From: Bacteroidota bacterium
Lineage (GTDB): Bacteria; Bacteroidota; Bacteroidia; Bacteroidales; VadinHA17
Assembly (NCBI GenBank): GCA_029552825.1
Contig: JAKPDL010000014.1
Span: 48,888 to 112,887 of the forward strand
DNA length: 64,000 nt
Reading direction: 5' to 3'
Positions 28,399 to 39,028 of this stretch are shown one piece after another. Position numbers and translations under genes: made by a program. The notes under the pieces are model-generated. The model was given only the letters and a program-made list of their open reading frames with translations, did not search any database and was not told the DNA's origin. Every line of letters begins with the position of its first letter. Positions within the stretch are counted from its first letter, which is position 1.

Positions 28399-31395
28399 AT
28401 GCAGAATAAAGGTCTGATTATAGTTCTGGCAGTTACGCTTGCTATAGTTTCGCTCTACCAGCTGTCGTTTACGGCCGCTACATACAAGGTTAAAAGTGAT
28501 GCCAGAAAATATGCAAAAGGAGATCTGGTAAAGGAAGTGGCATATATCGATTCGATGTCGGCCCTGTCGAAAGACCAGTGGAGTTTTCTGGGGTACACCT
28601 TCAAGGAATGCCTGAAGAAAGAGTTGAATCTCGGACTTGACCTTAAAGGTGGTATGAATGTGATACTTGAGGTATCAGTTGAAGATATTTTAAGAGCACT
28701 ATCAAATTACAACCCGGATAAAACCTTTAATGAAGCTCTTGCCAGGGCTCGTCAGCGTCAATTGCAGACACAGGGAGATTTTCTCACACTTTTTGCAAAT
28801 GCATTTACGGAACTTGACCCTCAGGCAAGGCTAGCTTCCATTTTCGGCACTGTTAAAATGAAGGATAAAATAAACTTTAATTCAACAAATGAAGAAGTTA
28901 TAAAAGTTCTTGAAAAAGAGATAGATAACGCTATAAATAATGCCTTTAACATACTCCGTACAAGAATCGACCGGTTTGGAGTAACACAACCCAATATATC
29001 GCAGTTATCTACAAAGGGGAGAATTCTGATAGAGCTCCCAGGGGTTAACAATCCGCAAAGAGTAAGAGAGCTTCTGTCGGGTACAGCAAACCTTGAATTC
29101 TGGGAGACATATGAGAACAGTGAAATGATAGGCTATCTGGTTCAGGCAAATAATCTGCTAAGGGAAATTCTTGCAAATACCCAGAAGCAGGCAGATTCTT
29201 TGAAACTGGTTTCTGAATCGCGTGCGTCGACCCAGCAGGATACTACCCGTAAAGGTGAAGAATCAATACTTGAACTAATTAAAAAAGATACAACAAAAAC
29301 AGCTGCTGAAGCAGAAACGCTGGAACAGTTTACAGCCCAGAATCCTCTTTTCGGGATATTAAGGCCGCATGTTGATCAGAATGGACAGCCATATCAGGGG
29401 AGCCTTATAGGTCTGGCCAGTTTCAGAGATACGGCTACAGTAAATAAGTATCTGAAGATGAACCAGATCAGGGCTCTGTTTCCCCGTGATGTCCGCTTCT
29501 ACTGGAGTCAGGAGCCATACAAGTATGATGACACAAAGACTTTCTATGAGCTACATGCAATAAAAGTTACCACACGCGACGGCCGGGCACCTCTCGACGG
29601 AAGCGTAATTACATCGGCCAGACCTACAACCGGAGTTATTGCTTCCGACATTAAAGTCGAAATGTCAATGAATGCCGAAGGTGCCAAAACATGGGCACGC
29701 CTTACACGCGAAAATATTGGACGCTGTATAGCAGTTGTTCTCGATGGGTATGTACGGTCATGGCCAAGAGTCACAACTGAAATTACCGGTGGAAACTCTG
29801 AAATAACAGGTAATTTCACTCTTGAAGAGGCACAGGACCTCGCAAATATTCTTCTTTCCGGTAAACTGCCCGCTCCTGCCCGCATAGTATCTGATACAGT
29901 TGTTGGTCCTACACTTGGGAAAGAAGCAATAAAATCGGGCGTTACATCATTTGCTATCGCATTTCTCCTGGTTCTGGCATATATGATTTTCTATTACAGC
30001 CATAAGGCTGGAGTTGTTACAGATATTGCTCTTCTTGCAAACGTGTTTCTTCTATTTGGCGTTCTTGCTTCCCTCAATGCGGTGCTGACCCTTCCGGGTA
30101 TAGCAGGTATTGTGCTTACAATGGGTATGGCAGTTGACGCAAATGTGCTTATTTATGAACGAATACGCGAGGAGCTTCGTGCCGGGAAAGGACTTAAACT
30201 CGCAATAGCTGACGGCTACCGAAGAGCATATTCAGCAATAATAGACTCTAACGTAACAACACTGCTAACCGGTATTGTCCTATATGTTTTCGGTACAGGC
30301 CCGATAAGAGGATTTGCAACAACGCTCGTCATAGGTATAGTAACATCACTCTTTACAGCTATTTTCATAACCAGACTTATTTTCGAAGCACAACTTAAGA
30401 GAAACAAAGAACTTACTTTCTCAATACCGCTTACTGCAAACCTTCTTAAAAACACAAAAATCGACTTTATCGGGGTAAGAAAGTATTTTTATACATTATC
30501 AGCTGTAATCCTTATTGCTGGTATAGTTTCTTTGTTTGCCAGGGGACTTAATATGGGAATTGATTTCACAGGTGGAAGAACTTTTGTTGTAAGGTTTGAT
30601 GAACCTGTAAAGACGGCTGATGTTGCCCAGCGGCTTAATTCAGTTTTTGGGCAAATGCCACAAGTTGTAACTTTTGGCAGTGAAAATCAGGTCAAGATCA
30701 CAACCAAATATAAAATAAATGAACCCGGAGCAGAGGATGAAGTAGAGACATTGCTCTATCAGGGACTTAAAGATATGGTTGGAGGGAATCTGTCAAAAGA
30801 AGAATTTCTTTCAAAATACAGGGTTAGCTCCGAAACCATAGGCCCAACCATTGCTAGCGATATTAAAATCAAGGCATTCTATTCTGTTGGTATTGCCCTT
30901 GTTATTATTTTCTTTTATATCTTTCTCAGGTTCCGCACATGGCAGTTCGGTTTTGGAGCAGTGGCATCACTTTTCCACGATACGCTCTTTGTGATTGGTA
31001 TTTACTCTCTATTGTGGGGCATTATGCCCTTCTCGATGGAGATAGACCAGGCATTCATTGCAGCAATACTTACAGTTATTGGTTACTCGGTAAATGATAC
31101 CGTGATTATCTACGACAGGGTAAGGGAATATCTGCCCATTTACCGAAAAAGACCTTTTAAAGATATACTGAATTCAGCAATCAACTCAACTCTGAGCCGT
31201 ACCATAAATACCTCTTTGACAACTCTTTTAACTATCATTGCAATTTTCATTTTCGGAGGTGCAGTTATCCGTGGATTTATTTTTGCCCTTATGATTGGAA
31301 TATTCGTTGGTACCTACTCTTCAATCTTTGTGGCAGGTGCACTGATGTATGATACATCAAAGAAAATGAAAACAGCTCAGCCTGAGCAAAAATGA
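28399..31395 (+). CDS. secDF: Fused protein translocase subunit SecDF
   Basis: A 998-aa fusion of SecD and SecF, the usual form in Bacteroidota. The SecD half has an N-terminal TM, the D1 motif LGLDLKGGMNVILEV, a large periplasmic P1 domain (about 100-500), and TM segments with GMAVDANVLIYERIREEL near residue 578. The SecF half has NMGIDFTGGRTF near 718 and its own six-TM block with SVNDTVIIYDRVRE near 905. It uses the proton gradient to complete Sec-dependent export on the periplasmic side. An in-frame low-complexity insertion (about 275-310, rich in S, T, Q, K) lies within P1. It is followed by a terminator. Confidence 0.97.
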   Translation: MQNKGLIIVLAVTLAIVSLYQLSFTAATYKVKSDARKYAKGDLVKEVAYIDSMSALSKDQWSFLGYTFKECLKKELNLGLDLKGGMNVILEVSVEDILRALSNYNPDKTFNEALARARQRQLQTQGDFLTLFANAFTELDPQARLASIFGTVKMKDKINFNSTNEEVIKVLEKEIDNAINNAFNILRTRIDRFGVTQPNISQLSTKGRILIELPGVNNPQRVRELLSGTANLEFWETYENSEMIGYLVQANNLLREILANTQKQADSLKLVSESRASTQQDTTRKGEESILELIKKDTTKTAAEAETLEQFTAQNPLFGILRPHVDQNGQPYQGSLIGLASFRDTATVNKYLKMNQIRALFPRDVRFYWSQEPYKYDDTKTFYELHAIKVTTRDGRAPLDGSVITSARPTTGVIASDIKVEMSMNAEGAKTWARLTRENIGRCIAVVLDGYVRSWPRVTTEITGGNSEITGNFTLEEAQDLANILLSGKLPAPARIVSDTVVGPTLGKEAIKSGVTSFAIAFLLVLAYMIFYYSHKAGVVTDIALLANVFLLFGVLASLNAVLTLPGIAGIVLTMGMAVDANVLIYERIREELRAGKGLKLAIADGYRRAYSAIIDSNVTTLLTGIVLYVFGTGPIRGFATTLVIGIVTSLFTAIFITRLIFEAQLKRNKELTFSIPLTANLLKNTKIDFIGVRKYFYTLSAVILIAGIVSLFARGLNMGIDFTGGRTFVVRFDEPVKTADVAQRLNSVFGQMPQVVTFGSENQVKITTKYKINEPGAEDEVETLLYQGLKDMVGGNLSKEEFLSKYRVSSETIGPTIASDIKIKAFYSVGIALVIIFFYIFLRFRTWQFGFGAVASLFHDTLFVIGIYSLLWGIMPFSMEIDQAFIAAILTVIGYSVNDTVIIYDRVREYLPIYRKRPFKDILNSAINSTLSRTINTSLTTLLTIIAIFIFGGAVIRGFIFALMIGIFVGTYSSIFVAGALMYDTSKKMKTAQPEQK

Positions 31396-31414
31396 AAAAT
31401 GAGTTATTTGTTTT

Positions 31415-31452
31415 GTAAAGCAGGGAGTCTTCTCCCTTGCTTTTACTTTTTT
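31415..31452 (+). terminator. Rho-independent terminator after secDF
   Basis: The arms gtaaagcagggag and ctcccttgcttttac form a stem of about 12 bp with one bulged T and a short loop, followed by a T run (ctttttta). It lies 20 bp after the secDF stop codon. Confidence 0.8.
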
Positions 31453-31526
31453 ATGATGATTACTTGTTCATGGATGTCAGCCTGTCGAATTTAATTATTA
31501 ATTTTGCAAAGGTGAATTGATGAAAA

Positions 31527-31898
31527 ATGGGTGTACTATTATTCATAAGCGGGCAGGAAATATTTATTATAATGGTGGTTGTCCTGTTGCTTTTCGGAGC
31601 CGACAAGATTCCGGAAATAGCAAAAGGAATAGGAAAAGGAATGAGGGATTTCAGAAAAGCAACTGAAGAAATTAAAAAAGAGATAGAAGAGAGTACAAGA
31701 GAGGTAAGAAGTGAAATATCAGAAATTCAGGAATCGGTACAAACTGACATTAATGATATCAGCGAAAATATCTCAAGAAATATAGAAGAGTCGACTGAGG
31801 CAATAAGAAGTGATCTTAACGAAGCATCTGATTCGCTTAACAGGGAAGTTGAAGATCTTAACAGGGAAGTTGATGACCTGAATTCAAATATGAGCTGA
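31527..31898 (+). CDS. tatA: Sec-independent translocase TatA/TatB-family protein
   Basis: A 123-aa protein with a single N-terminal TM helix (about 4-22, ending [10 protein letters not shown]), the conserved hinge and FGxxKxPE-type motif, and an amphipathic helix ([17 protein letters not shown]). This is the TatA/TatB architecture. The C-terminal half (about 45-120) is an unusually long heptad-repeat helix rich in E, S, I and N, ending with tandem [15 protein letters not shown]. Tat pores move folded proteins across the inner membrane. No TatC gene is in the window. A twin-arginine substrate candidate lies at 60391-61296. Confidence 0.9.
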   Translation: MGVLLFISGQEIFIIMVVVLLLFGADKIPEIAKGIGKGMRDFRKATEEIKKEIEESTREVRSEISEIQESVQTDINDISENISRNIEESTEAIRSDLNEASDSLNREVEDLNREVDDLNSNMS

Positions 31899-32011
31899 AA
31901 TTTATACCTTCCACAAATATTCGATTATTCTTCTTGCATTAGTATTTCATTTTTTCAGGCGGGCAATTTATTTCAATTCAAAATGTTATTTTTGTCTTTG
32001 CCACAATTGAT

Positions 32012-32671
32012 ATGATTAAGGCTACAGGTATAAGGAAATCATTCGGGAATCTCAGGGTTTTAAAAGGAATAGACCTTGAGGTTAAAAAGGGGGAAATTGT
32101 CACGATTGTAGGGGCAAGCGGGGCTGGAAAGACCACATTATTACAGATCCTTGGCACACTCGACCGGCCCGATGAAGGGCAGATTTTTTACAACGGTCAG
32201 GATGTTGGAAAACTTAATGGAAAACAACTGGCTGCATTCAGAAACAAAAACATCGGCTTTGTTTTTCAGTTTCATCATCTGTTACCTGAATTTACAGCAC
32301 TCGAAAATATTTGTATTCCTGCATTCATTGCTGGCACGGGAAGGCAGGAGGCTATGAAGAAAGCCATGCAGCTTCTTGATTTTCTGAATCTTTCTGAAAG
32401 AGCAGAGCACAAGCCTTCAGAACTTAGCGGAGGCGAGCAACAAAGAGTGGCTGTAGCCAGGGCACTTATTAATAACCCGTCAGTTATTCTTGCCGATGAA
32501 CCATCCGGCAACCTCGACACAGAAAACAAAAAGGAACTCCATAAACTCTTTTTCCGTTTGCGCGACACTTTTGGTCAGACTTTCGTGATTGTAACACACG
32601 ACACCCAGCTTGCTTCATTGTCCGACAGAATCATCCAGTTAAAAGACGGAATTATTGTCAATGAATCGTGA
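32012..32671 (+). CDS. lolD: LolD-type ABC transporter ATP-binding protein
   Basis: A 219-aa ABC ATPase. Walker A is GASGAGKTT (34-42), the signature LSGGEQQ is at 138-144, Walker B is VILADEP (158-164) followed by SGNLDT, and the H-loop is VTHD. The size and [14 protein letters not shown] segment are typical of the LolD/MacB/FtsE subclass that drives extrusion from the inner membrane. The permease of the classic LolCDE is not adjacent; the MacB-like permease at 25362 or a distant LolCE could be its partner. Its 3' end overlaps the next gene by 11 bp. Confidence 0.88.
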   Translation: MIKATGIRKSFGNLRVLKGIDLEVKKGEIVTIVGASGAGKTTLLQILGTLDRPDEGQIFYNGQDVGKLNGKQLAAFRNKNIGFVFQFHHLLPEFTALENICIPAFIAGTGRQEAMKKAMQLLDFLNLSERAEHKPSELSGGEQQRVAVARALINNPSVILADEPSGNLDTENKKELHKLFFRLRDTFGQTFVIVTHDTQLASLSDRIIQLKDGIIVNES

Positions 32672-33455
32672 AAAACGTTATAAAGGAATTACACATGGCG
32701 AAATGCGTGAATTCCTTGAAGAAAAATATCTTCAGTATAATACTCCGGAGTTTATTGAAAATGATCCTGTTTCCATTCCACACATGTTTTCCGGGAAACA
32801 CGACAGAGAAGTATCAGGATTTCTGACGGCAACAATAGCATGGGGAAGGCGGGATCTGATATTAAGGTCGGCACACCGGCTTATGGAATTAATGGGAAAT
32901 TCTCCATACGAATTTATTATTAATGCATCAGAAAATGACCTGAAAAGATTTTCACGATTTGTCCACAGAACCTTTAATGGAGGCGACTGCATATGTTTCC
33001 TCAGGTCATTGATGAATATTTACAGAAAGTATGACAGTATGGAAGATATTATAGTTGAGGGTATGAGGCAGGATGATTCCCTTGTAACTGGTATTGCTTC
33101 GCTGCGAAGGGATTTTTTTTCCATACCTCATAGCTGTCATGCTGAAAAACATTTTGCAGATATTTTACGAGGAGCAGCAGGAAAAAGACTATTTATGTTC
33201 CTGCGGTGGATGGTAAGAGATGACGGCAGGGGCGTAGATTTCGGAATATGGAAACAGATAAGACCTTCACAGCTTTACATACCTCTGGATTTTCATACGG
33301 GGAACACGGCCAGAAAGCTTGGCCTTCTTCGGAGGAAACAGAACGACTTCACCGCAGTAAAGGAACTTACATCTGTGCTGCGAACTTTCGACCATGACGA
33401 TCCTGTTAAGTACGACTTTGCTCTGTTCGGTCTGGGAATAAATGAAAGGTTTTGA
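32661..33455 (+). CDS. TIGR02757 (DUF2400) family protein
   Basis: A 264-aa protein whose pattern ([16 protein letters not shown] segment, [60 protein letters not shown]) matches the TIGR02757/DUF2400 family, widely conserved in Bacteroidota and some Firmicutes. The last segments resemble HhH-type DNA glycosylase folds, but the activity is not known. A TTG at 32655 is in frame, but the ATG at 32661 is preferred; it overlaps lolD by 11 bp, suggesting translational coupling. Its 3' end runs into the methyltransferase gene. Confidence 0.88.
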   Translation: MNREKRYKGITHGEMREFLEEKYLQYNTPEFIENDPVSIPHMFSGKHDREVSGFLTATIAWGRRDLILRSAHRLMELMGNSPYEFIINASENDLKRFSRFVHRTFNGGDCICFLRSLMNIYRKYDSMEDIIVEGMRQDDSLVTGIASLRRDFFSIPHSCHAEKHFADILRGAAGKRLFMFLRWMVRDDGRGVDFGIWKQIRPSQLYIPLDFHTGNTARKLGLLRRKQNDFTAVKELTSVLRTFDHDDPVKYDFALFGLGINERF

Positions 33456-33486
33456 ATTTTTTTGCAATAAAAAGCACCTGCAGGAT

Positions 33487-34200
33487 ATGGCAAATGATTA
33501 TTTCAGGTTCAAACAGTTTACAATTCATCAGGACAGGTGTGCATTTAAAGTTGGGACCGACGGAGTATTACTTGGAGCTCTTGCAGAAATACATGGCAAT
33601 GGATGGCTTCTTGATATAGGAACAGGAACGGGGCTGATTGCTATAATGGCTGCTCAGAGAACAAATTGCAGGATTATTGCCATAGAGCCCGATTACAACT
33701 CCTACATTCAGGCTTGTGAAAATGTATTTGCCTGTCCATGGTCGGACAGAATATCAGTTGAGAAATATACATTCAGTGATTATTTTTCCATTTGTGACAG
33801 AAAGTTTGATTTTATTGTAACCAATCCTCCATATTTCAGGAACTCCCTGCTGAGTCCCGATCCTGCAAAATCAGGTGCCAGGCATGCATGCTCACTTTCG
33901 TACGAGCAGCTTGCCGGGGGTTGTGCAAGATTGCTGGCTGAAGAGGGGAGCCTACATATAATACTGCCCTATACCGAAGGCACTCTTTTTATTGCAACTG
34001 CAGCAGAAAAAGGGCTCTTTTGCAGTAGAATGATAAAAGTTAAGGCAGTCCCTTCTGGTCCAGTCATACGCCTTATTATGAAATTTGAAAAATCAAAAAA
34101 ACCAATCAGGGAAGGTTTTTTAACAATTGAGACCGGCAGAAGGCATGAATATACACCAGAATATATCGAAGCCACAAGGGATTTTTACCTGAATTTCTGA
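33487..34200 (+). CDS. trmN6: tRNA1(Val) (adenine37-N6)-methyltransferase family protein
   Basis: A SAM-dependent methyltransferase with the class I motif LLDIGTGTGLIAIMAA, the acidic EPD ribose contact, and the catalytic NPPYF motif (residues counted from MANDYFRF: about 102-106) found in N6-adenine enzymes. The start MANDYFRFKQFTIHQDRCAFKV matches the usual N-terminus of the YfiC/TrmN6 family. An ATG at 33442 lies in frame and would add 15 residues and overlap the upstream gene, but I prefer 33487. The E. coli enzyme methylates A37 of tRNA1(Val). Specificity here is inferred. Confidence 0.88.
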   Translation: MANDYFRFKQFTIHQDRCAFKVGTDGVLLGALAEIHGNGWLLDIGTGTGLIAIMAAQRTNCRIIAIEPDYNSYIQACENVFACPWSDRISVEKYTFSDYFSICDRKFDFIVTNPPYFRNSLLSPDPAKSGARHACSLSYEQLAGGCARLLAEEGSLHIILPYTEGTLFIATAAEKGLFCSRMIKVKAVPSGPVIRLIMKFEKSKKPIREGFLTIETGRRHEYTPEYIEATRDFYLNF

Positions 34201-34268
34201 AAAGAAATAGCAGAGGCCGGGTGAGCGGCCAGTTCAATTTATATTAGCAATATTCCTGTCGTAATATA

Positions 34269-34298
34269 TTTATAAATGGAAGGCAGATTGTATCTTTG
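34269..34298 (+). promoter_or_regulatory. Bacteroidota-type promoter for mutS (TTTA-N18-TATCTTTG)
   Basis: A perfect TAnnTTTG -7 box (TATCTTTG, 34291-34298) lies 18 bases after TTTA (34269-34272), a near match to the Bacteroidota -33 TTTG. It places transcription start near 34305, about 18 bases before the ATG at 34323. Because the in-frame TTG at 34296 falls inside the -7 box, it also supports the ATG as the true start. Confidence 0.6.
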
Positions 34299-34322
34299 TT
34301 AATAAAGATACTGAGCAGTACG

Positions 34323-36935
34323 ATGACTGATTTTCAGAAATATGTGGATACTCCCCTGATGAAGCAGTATTACAGTATCAAGGCCAAGCATCCCGATGCT
34401 TTACTGCTCTTCAGGGTGGGCGATTTTTACGAAACCTTCGGTGAAGATGCCGTTAAAGCATCGGAGATACTGGGTATAACACTTACCCGCAGGGCAAACG
34501 GTGCAGCTTCATTTGTGGAGCTGGCAGGGTTTCCGTATCATGCTCTCGACACTTATTTACCAAGGCTGGTGAGAGCAGGACAACGTGTTGCAATATGCGA
34601 ACAACTTGAGGATCCCAAACTGGCAAAGAAAATAGTAAAACGTGGTATTACTGAATTGGTTACTCCCGGCGTGAGTCTTAATGATAATGTGCTGCATCAT
34701 AAGGAAAACAATTTCCTGGCAGCAATTCATATCGACAGAAGGGCAGCAGGTGTGGCATTGCTTGATATTTCAACCGGTGAATTTCTGGTGGCTGAAGGTA
34801 CTTTTGAATATGTCGATCAAATACTTAACAACTTTCAGCCTAAAGAGGTTTTATATGAAAAGAGTAAAAAAGATCTTTTCGAGGAAAATTTTGCACGGAA
34901 ATTCTATACCTATAAACTCGACGACTGGATTTTTACTCATGAAGCAGCATATGACAGGCTGATAAAACAGTTTGATACTGCATCATTAAAAGGATTTGGG
35001 GTAGAAAATTTTACTTATGGTATAATTGCAGCAGGAGCCATACTCTATTATCTCGACATAACCCAGCATAATCAACTGGCGCATATAAACAGTATATCAA
35101 GGATAGAGAGTGATAAGCATGTATGGCTCGACCGTTTCACCATACGGAATCTCGAACTTTTCCAGCCTGTTTTTGAGGGAGCAAGAACACTTATTGATGT
35201 TCTCGATCGTACAATATCTCCTATGGGAGCCCGGTTGATGAAACGATGGCTTTCACTGCCATTGAAGGAGATGCAACCCATAAACGAGCGCCTCGATATT
35301 GTGGGTAATTTCATGAACGACAACGATTTAAGAACAGAGGTCTGTGGATATCTCAAACAGATAGGAGATCTCGAAAGATTGACTTCAAAAGTGGCAGCCA
35401 ACAGAATTAATCCACGGGAAATTGTTCAGCTGAGACGCGCACTCGAGGCACTTGCCCAATTGAAAGATAAATGTGAGAAATACGGCTCTCCACCTCTAGT
35501 ATTACTTGCCGGACAAATAAATCCATGCAAACAGGTTGCCGAAAGAATTGCCCGCGAAATAAACGATGACCCTCCGGTACAGATAAACAGAGGTAATGTT
35601 ATTGCAAAAGGCGTAAATGCAGAACTTGATGAACTGAGAACAATGCTTTACAGTGGCAAGGATTATCTTGCAGACCTTCAGACTCGCGAAAGCCAGAAAA
35701 CAGGAATACCTTCACTTAAAATAGGCTTTAACAATATTTTCGGATATTATATCGAAGTCAGAAATACCCATAAAGACAAAGTCCCCCCGGAATGGATAAG
35801 AAAACAAACCCTTGTAAGTGCAGAAAGATATATCACGGAAGAACTAAAACAGTATGAAGAAAAAATACTGGGGGCAGAAGAGAAAATAATTGAGCTTGAA
35901 ACAAAACTCTTTAATGAACTGGTTCTTTCAATTTACGATTATATTCCGGTTATCCAGTTAAATGCTTCGTTAGCTGCACGGATTGACTGCCTCCAGTCGT
36001 TTGCTACAGTATCGGTTGAAAACAATTATACACGTCCGGTTCTCGACGATTCAAAAGTGATTGATATTAAAGACGGAAGGCATCCAGTTATTGAGAAGCA
36101 GTTGCCTCCGGGTGAGTCGTACGTGCCAAATGACGTTTACCTCGATGATCAGGAGCAACAAATAATAATTCTTACAGGCCCGAACATGTCGGGGAAGTCG
36201 GCACTTCTCAGGCAGACTGCACTTATTGTTTTAATGGCACAAACTGGTTGCTTTGTTCCTGCAAAGGAAGCCCGTATAGGAATTGTGGATAAAATTTTTA
36301 CCCGTGTAGGAGCATCTGATAATATAAGCCTTGGCGAATCTACATTCATGGTGGAGATGATCGAGACGGCAAGCATTCTTAATAATCTTTCCGATAGAAG
36401 CCTTATACTTCTTGATGAGATAGGCCGGGGAACAAGTACTTACGACGGAATATCGATTGCATGGGCTATTGTGGAATATCTGCACGAAAACCGCTTGAGG
36501 CCAAAAACACTCTTTGCCACACATTACCATGAACTTAACGAAATGGAGAACTCTTTTCAGAGAGTTAAGAATTATAATGTGTCAGTAAGAGAACTTGACA
36601 ATAAAGTTGTTTTCCTTAGAAAGCTTAAACGTGGAGGAAGCGAACACAGTTTCGGGATACATGTGGCAAGAATGGCAGGAATACCAAAAAGCATTGTAAA
36701 AAGGGCAGATGAAATATTGAAGGAGCTCGAGCAAAGTCACAATAAACAGGAACTGGCAAAACCAATTGACGAAATAATCAACAGAAGGGAAGGCTTGCAA
36801 CTGAGCTTCTTCCAGCTCGACGACCCTGTTCTGAAACAGATCAGAGATGAAATTGCGGGTATAGATATTAATAACCTTACCCCGCTGGAAGCTTTGAATA
36901 AACTTTATAATATTCAGAAATTGTTAAGAAAATAA
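34323..36935 (+). CDS. mutS: DNA mismatch repair protein MutS
   Basis: A MutS1-type protein of about 870 aa. The mismatch-binding FYE motif is at residues 35-37 ([11 protein letters not shown]), the connector and lever domains follow, and the C-terminal ATPase has Walker A (GPNMSGKS, 619-626), GESTFMVEM and Walker B with [12 protein letters not shown] near 698, then ATHYHEL. The start at 34323 gives the family N-terminus [17 protein letters not shown]. MutS recognises mispairs and recruits MutL. The FYE motif and full ATPase indicate a working MutS1 rather than MutS2. A response-regulator gene follows after 33 bp. Confidence 0.97.
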   Translation: MTDFQKYVDTPLMKQYYSIKAKHPDALLLFRVGDFYETFGEDAVKASEILGITLTRRANGAASFVELAGFPYHALDTYLPRLVRAGQRVAICEQLEDPKLAKKIVKRGITELVTPGVSLNDNVLHHKENNFLAAIHIDRRAAGVALLDISTGEFLVAEGTFEYVDQILNNFQPKEVLYEKSKKDLFEENFARKFYTYKLDDWIFTHEAAYDRLIKQFDTASLKGFGVENFTYGIIAAGAILYYLDITQHNQLAHINSISRIESDKHVWLDRFTIRNLELFQPVFEGARTLIDVLDRTISPMGARLMKRWLSLPLKEMQPINERLDIVGNFMNDNDLRTEVCGYLKQIGDLERLTSKVAANRINPREIVQLRRALEALAQLKDKCEKYGSPPLVLLAGQINPCKQVAERIAREINDDPPVQINRGNVIAKGVNAELDELRTMLYSGKDYLADLQTRESQKTGIPSLKIGFNNIFGYYIEVRNTHKDKVPPEWIRKQTLVSAERYITEELKQYEEKILGAEEKIIELETKLFNELVLSIYDYIPVIQLNASLAARIDCLQSFATVSVENNYTRPVLDDSKVIDIKDGRHPVIEKQLPPGESYVPNDVYLDDQEQQIIILTGPNMSGKSALLRQTALIVLMAQTGCFVPAKEARIGIVDKIFTRVGASDNISLGESTFMVEMIETASILNNLSDRSLILLDEIGRGTSTYDGISIAWAIVEYLHENRLRPKTLFATHYHELNEMENSFQRVKNYNVSVRELDNKVVFLRKLKRGGSEHSFGIHVARMAGIPKSIVKRADEILKELEQSHNKQELAKPIDEIINRREGLQLSFFQLDDPVLKQIRDEIAGIDINNLTPLEALNKLYNIQKLLRK

Positions 36936-36968
36936 CATAAACCATATAAACAGTAAATTATTTCTGCC

Positions 36969-37646
36969 ATGAGAATATTGATTGTTGAGGATGAGCGTAA
37001 ACTGGCTTCTTTTCTTAAGAAAGGATTGATCGAAAACAACTTTGAGGCTGATGTTGCTTACGATGGCAAAAATGCAGAAAAACTTATTAAACAGAATGAA
37101 TATGATTTGATAATTCTTGATATAATTCTTCCTGATACAAGTGGGTTAAAACTTTGTGAGAAATTCAAGCAGCAAAATCCCCTTCGTCCTGTACTGATGC
37201 TTACAGCACTTGGTACGACAGATGATAAAGTTTCAGGTTTCGATGCTGGAGCCGACGATTATCTTGTAAAACCTTTTGAATTCAGGGAGCTTCTGGCAAG
37301 GATTAGGGCACTATTAAAGAGATTTTCAGATTTTGTCGAATCGTCGAACAAACTTGTGGTTGCTGACCTTGAGCTGGATCTCGACAAGAAGGCTGCCAGA
37401 AGAGGGGATAAGGTTATTGAACTGACGGCCAAGGAATTTCTGTTACTTGAGTATCTTATGAGAAACAGCGGAAGGGTGATATCAAGAAATGATATAGCTA
37501 CAAAAGTATGGGGCTCCGACACTGACGTCAATACAAATGTGGTGGATGTATATGTCAATTTTCTCAGAAAGAAAATTGACAGGGGATTTGATAAAAAACT
37601 TATACATACCAGAGTAGGACTGGGATATTTGATAGATGATAAATAG
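36969..37646 (+). CDS. OmpR/PhoB-type response regulator
   Basis: A 225-aa protein with a receiver domain (acidic pocket E7-D8, phospho-acceptor Asp51 in LIILDIILP, the Thr in LMLTALG near 79, Lys101 in DYLVKPFEF) and a C-terminal winged-helix DNA-binding domain (about 128-223, LTAKEFLLLEYL, VDVYVNFLRKKID, IHTRVGLGYLI). The kinase gene starts 6 bp after its stop codon, so the two form a normal two-component operon. The signal is not evident. The arrangement resembles the metal or envelope stress pairs (CusRS/RprXY-like) common in Bacteroidota. Confidence 0.95.
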   Translation: MRILIVEDERKLASFLKKGLIENNFEADVAYDGKNAEKLIKQNEYDLIILDIILPDTSGLKLCEKFKQQNPLRPVLMLTALGTTDDKVSGFDAGADDYLVKPFEFRELLARIRALLKRFSDFVESSNKLVVADLELDLDKKAARRGDKVIELTAKEFLLLEYLMRNSGRVISRNDIATKVWGSDTDVNTNVVDVYVNFLRKKIDRGFDKKLIHTRVGLGYLIDDK

Positions 37647-37651
37647 TAACC

Positions 37652-39028
37652 ATGAAAATAAGAACCAGACTCACGCTTCAATTTCTTCTTCTTGACGGTA
37701 TAATAATGATTGTGGCTTCGGCAGCTATATATTTTTTATCGGATAATTACCGGAGGGAAGATTTTTATAGTAGAATTGAGAACAGGGCAAAGAACACAGC
37801 AAAACTTCTGCTGGAAGTGGAGGAAATTAATGCCGATCTTTTGAAGAGGATTGAGAAAGATAACCCGGCAAGTCTTCCCGATGAGAAAATCATAATTCTT
37901 AATTATGAGAGAGATACTTTGTATACCTCTGATGAAGAAGGTGCAATAAAAATTGATGAAGATGTCCTCGACAGGCTCTGGAGGCTTGGAAGAATTACCT
38001 ACCGCCAGGAGCCTTACGAAGTAGTTGGTTTACTGTATGCTGAAAGCGCAAACAGGTTTGCAGTTATTGCTGCAGCAACTGATGCTGCAGGATTGCTGAG
38101 GTTGAAAAACCTGAGACTTATTCTGACAGCAGTTTGTGTAACGAGTTTATTTTTATTTGCTGTGGCAGGATGGTTTTATTCAGGCCGGGCTCTCAAACCA
38201 ATTTCAGATGTGGTAAAAAGGGTTGAAAATATTTCAATTACCAGCCTTCATCTCAGGGTCGATGAAGGCAATGGGAAGGACGAACTGGGAAGGCTTGCAA
38301 AGACATTCAACAAAATGCTCGAAAGACTTGAAACGGCATTTATGGTTCAGAAGGAGTTTATAGCAAATGCATCACATGAATTGAGAACACCTCTCTCATC
38401 ACTAAATGCTCAGATTGAGGTACTTCTGATGAAGGACCGTTCAACCGAAGAATACAAAAAAGAGCTCGTTTCAATTCTTGAGGATATCAGGTCGCTTACG
38501 GAACTTGCCAACAAACTCTTGCTTATAGCGAGGACTGCTTCAGTAAATCCTGCTGACCTCACAGCAAGGGTCAGGATTGATGATGTGCTTTGGCAGGTAC
38601 AGGAGGAGATGGGGAAATACAAAAGTGATTATACAATAAATATCAATCTTGATGAGTCTCTAACTGATTCGGATCAGATTGTTGTATCCGGTGATGAATT
38701 TCTCTTAAAAACGGCATTCAATAATATAATTGATAATGCATGCAAGTATTCACCTGATAAAAAGGCAGATCTATTTCTCAGCCTGACAGGAAACATGGTA
38801 TGCGTTGAAATTAAAGACAGAGGAATGGGAATATCTTCTGAAGAACTGAATAAAATCTTTGAACCTTTCTTCAGGGGAAGCAATGTTAAAACTGTTCCAG
38901 GGCATGGCATAGGATTGGCTCTTGTAAATCAGATAGTTAAAAGTCATAATGGAAAACTCGAAATTTTTTCAGTACCCGGAGAAGGTACCACTGTTAAGGT
39001 TTTTCTGCCAGTGGCGGAAAAACAGTAA
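37652..39028 (+). CDS. Sensor histidine kinase paired with the OmpR-type regulator
   Basis: A 458-aa kinase with TM1 (about 8-28), a periplasmic sensor domain (about 30-150), TM2 (about 152-172), HAMP (about 173-228), HisKA with the phospho-acceptor His242 in ANASHELRTPLSSL, and HATPase_c (about 335-455: N box with NIIDNACKYSP, the G boxes DRGMGIS and GHGIGLALV). It has the standard topology of an envelope-sensing class I kinase. It begins 6 bp after the response-regulator gene and would phosphorylate Asp51 of that partner. Confidence 0.94.
   Translation: MKIRTRLTLQFLLLDGIIMIVASAAIYFLSDNYRREDFYSRIENRAKNTAKLLLEVEEINADLLKRIEKDNPASLPDEKIIILNYERDTLYTSDEEGAIKIDEDVLDRLWRLGRITYRQEPYEVVGLLYAESANRFAVIAAATDAAGLLRLKNLRLILTAVCVTSLFLFAVAGWFYSGRALKPISDVVKRVENISITSLHLRVDEGNGKDELGRLAKTFNKMLERLETAFMVQKEFIANASHELRTPLSSLNAQIEVLLMKDRSTEEYKKELVSILEDIRSLTELANKLLLIARTASVNPADLTARVRIDDVLWQVQEEMGKYKSDYTININLDESLTDSDQIVVSGDEFLLKTAFNNIIDNACKYSPDKKADLFLSLTGNMVCVEIKDRGMGISSEELNKIFEPFFRGSNVKTVPGHGIGLALVNQIVKSHNGKLEIFSVPGEGTTVKVFLPVAEKQ

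Noticed and set aside
34296..34322. TTG at 34296 as the mutS start
   Set aside because: It lies inside the TATCTTTG promoter box; the ATG at 34323 gives the usual MutS N-terminus.
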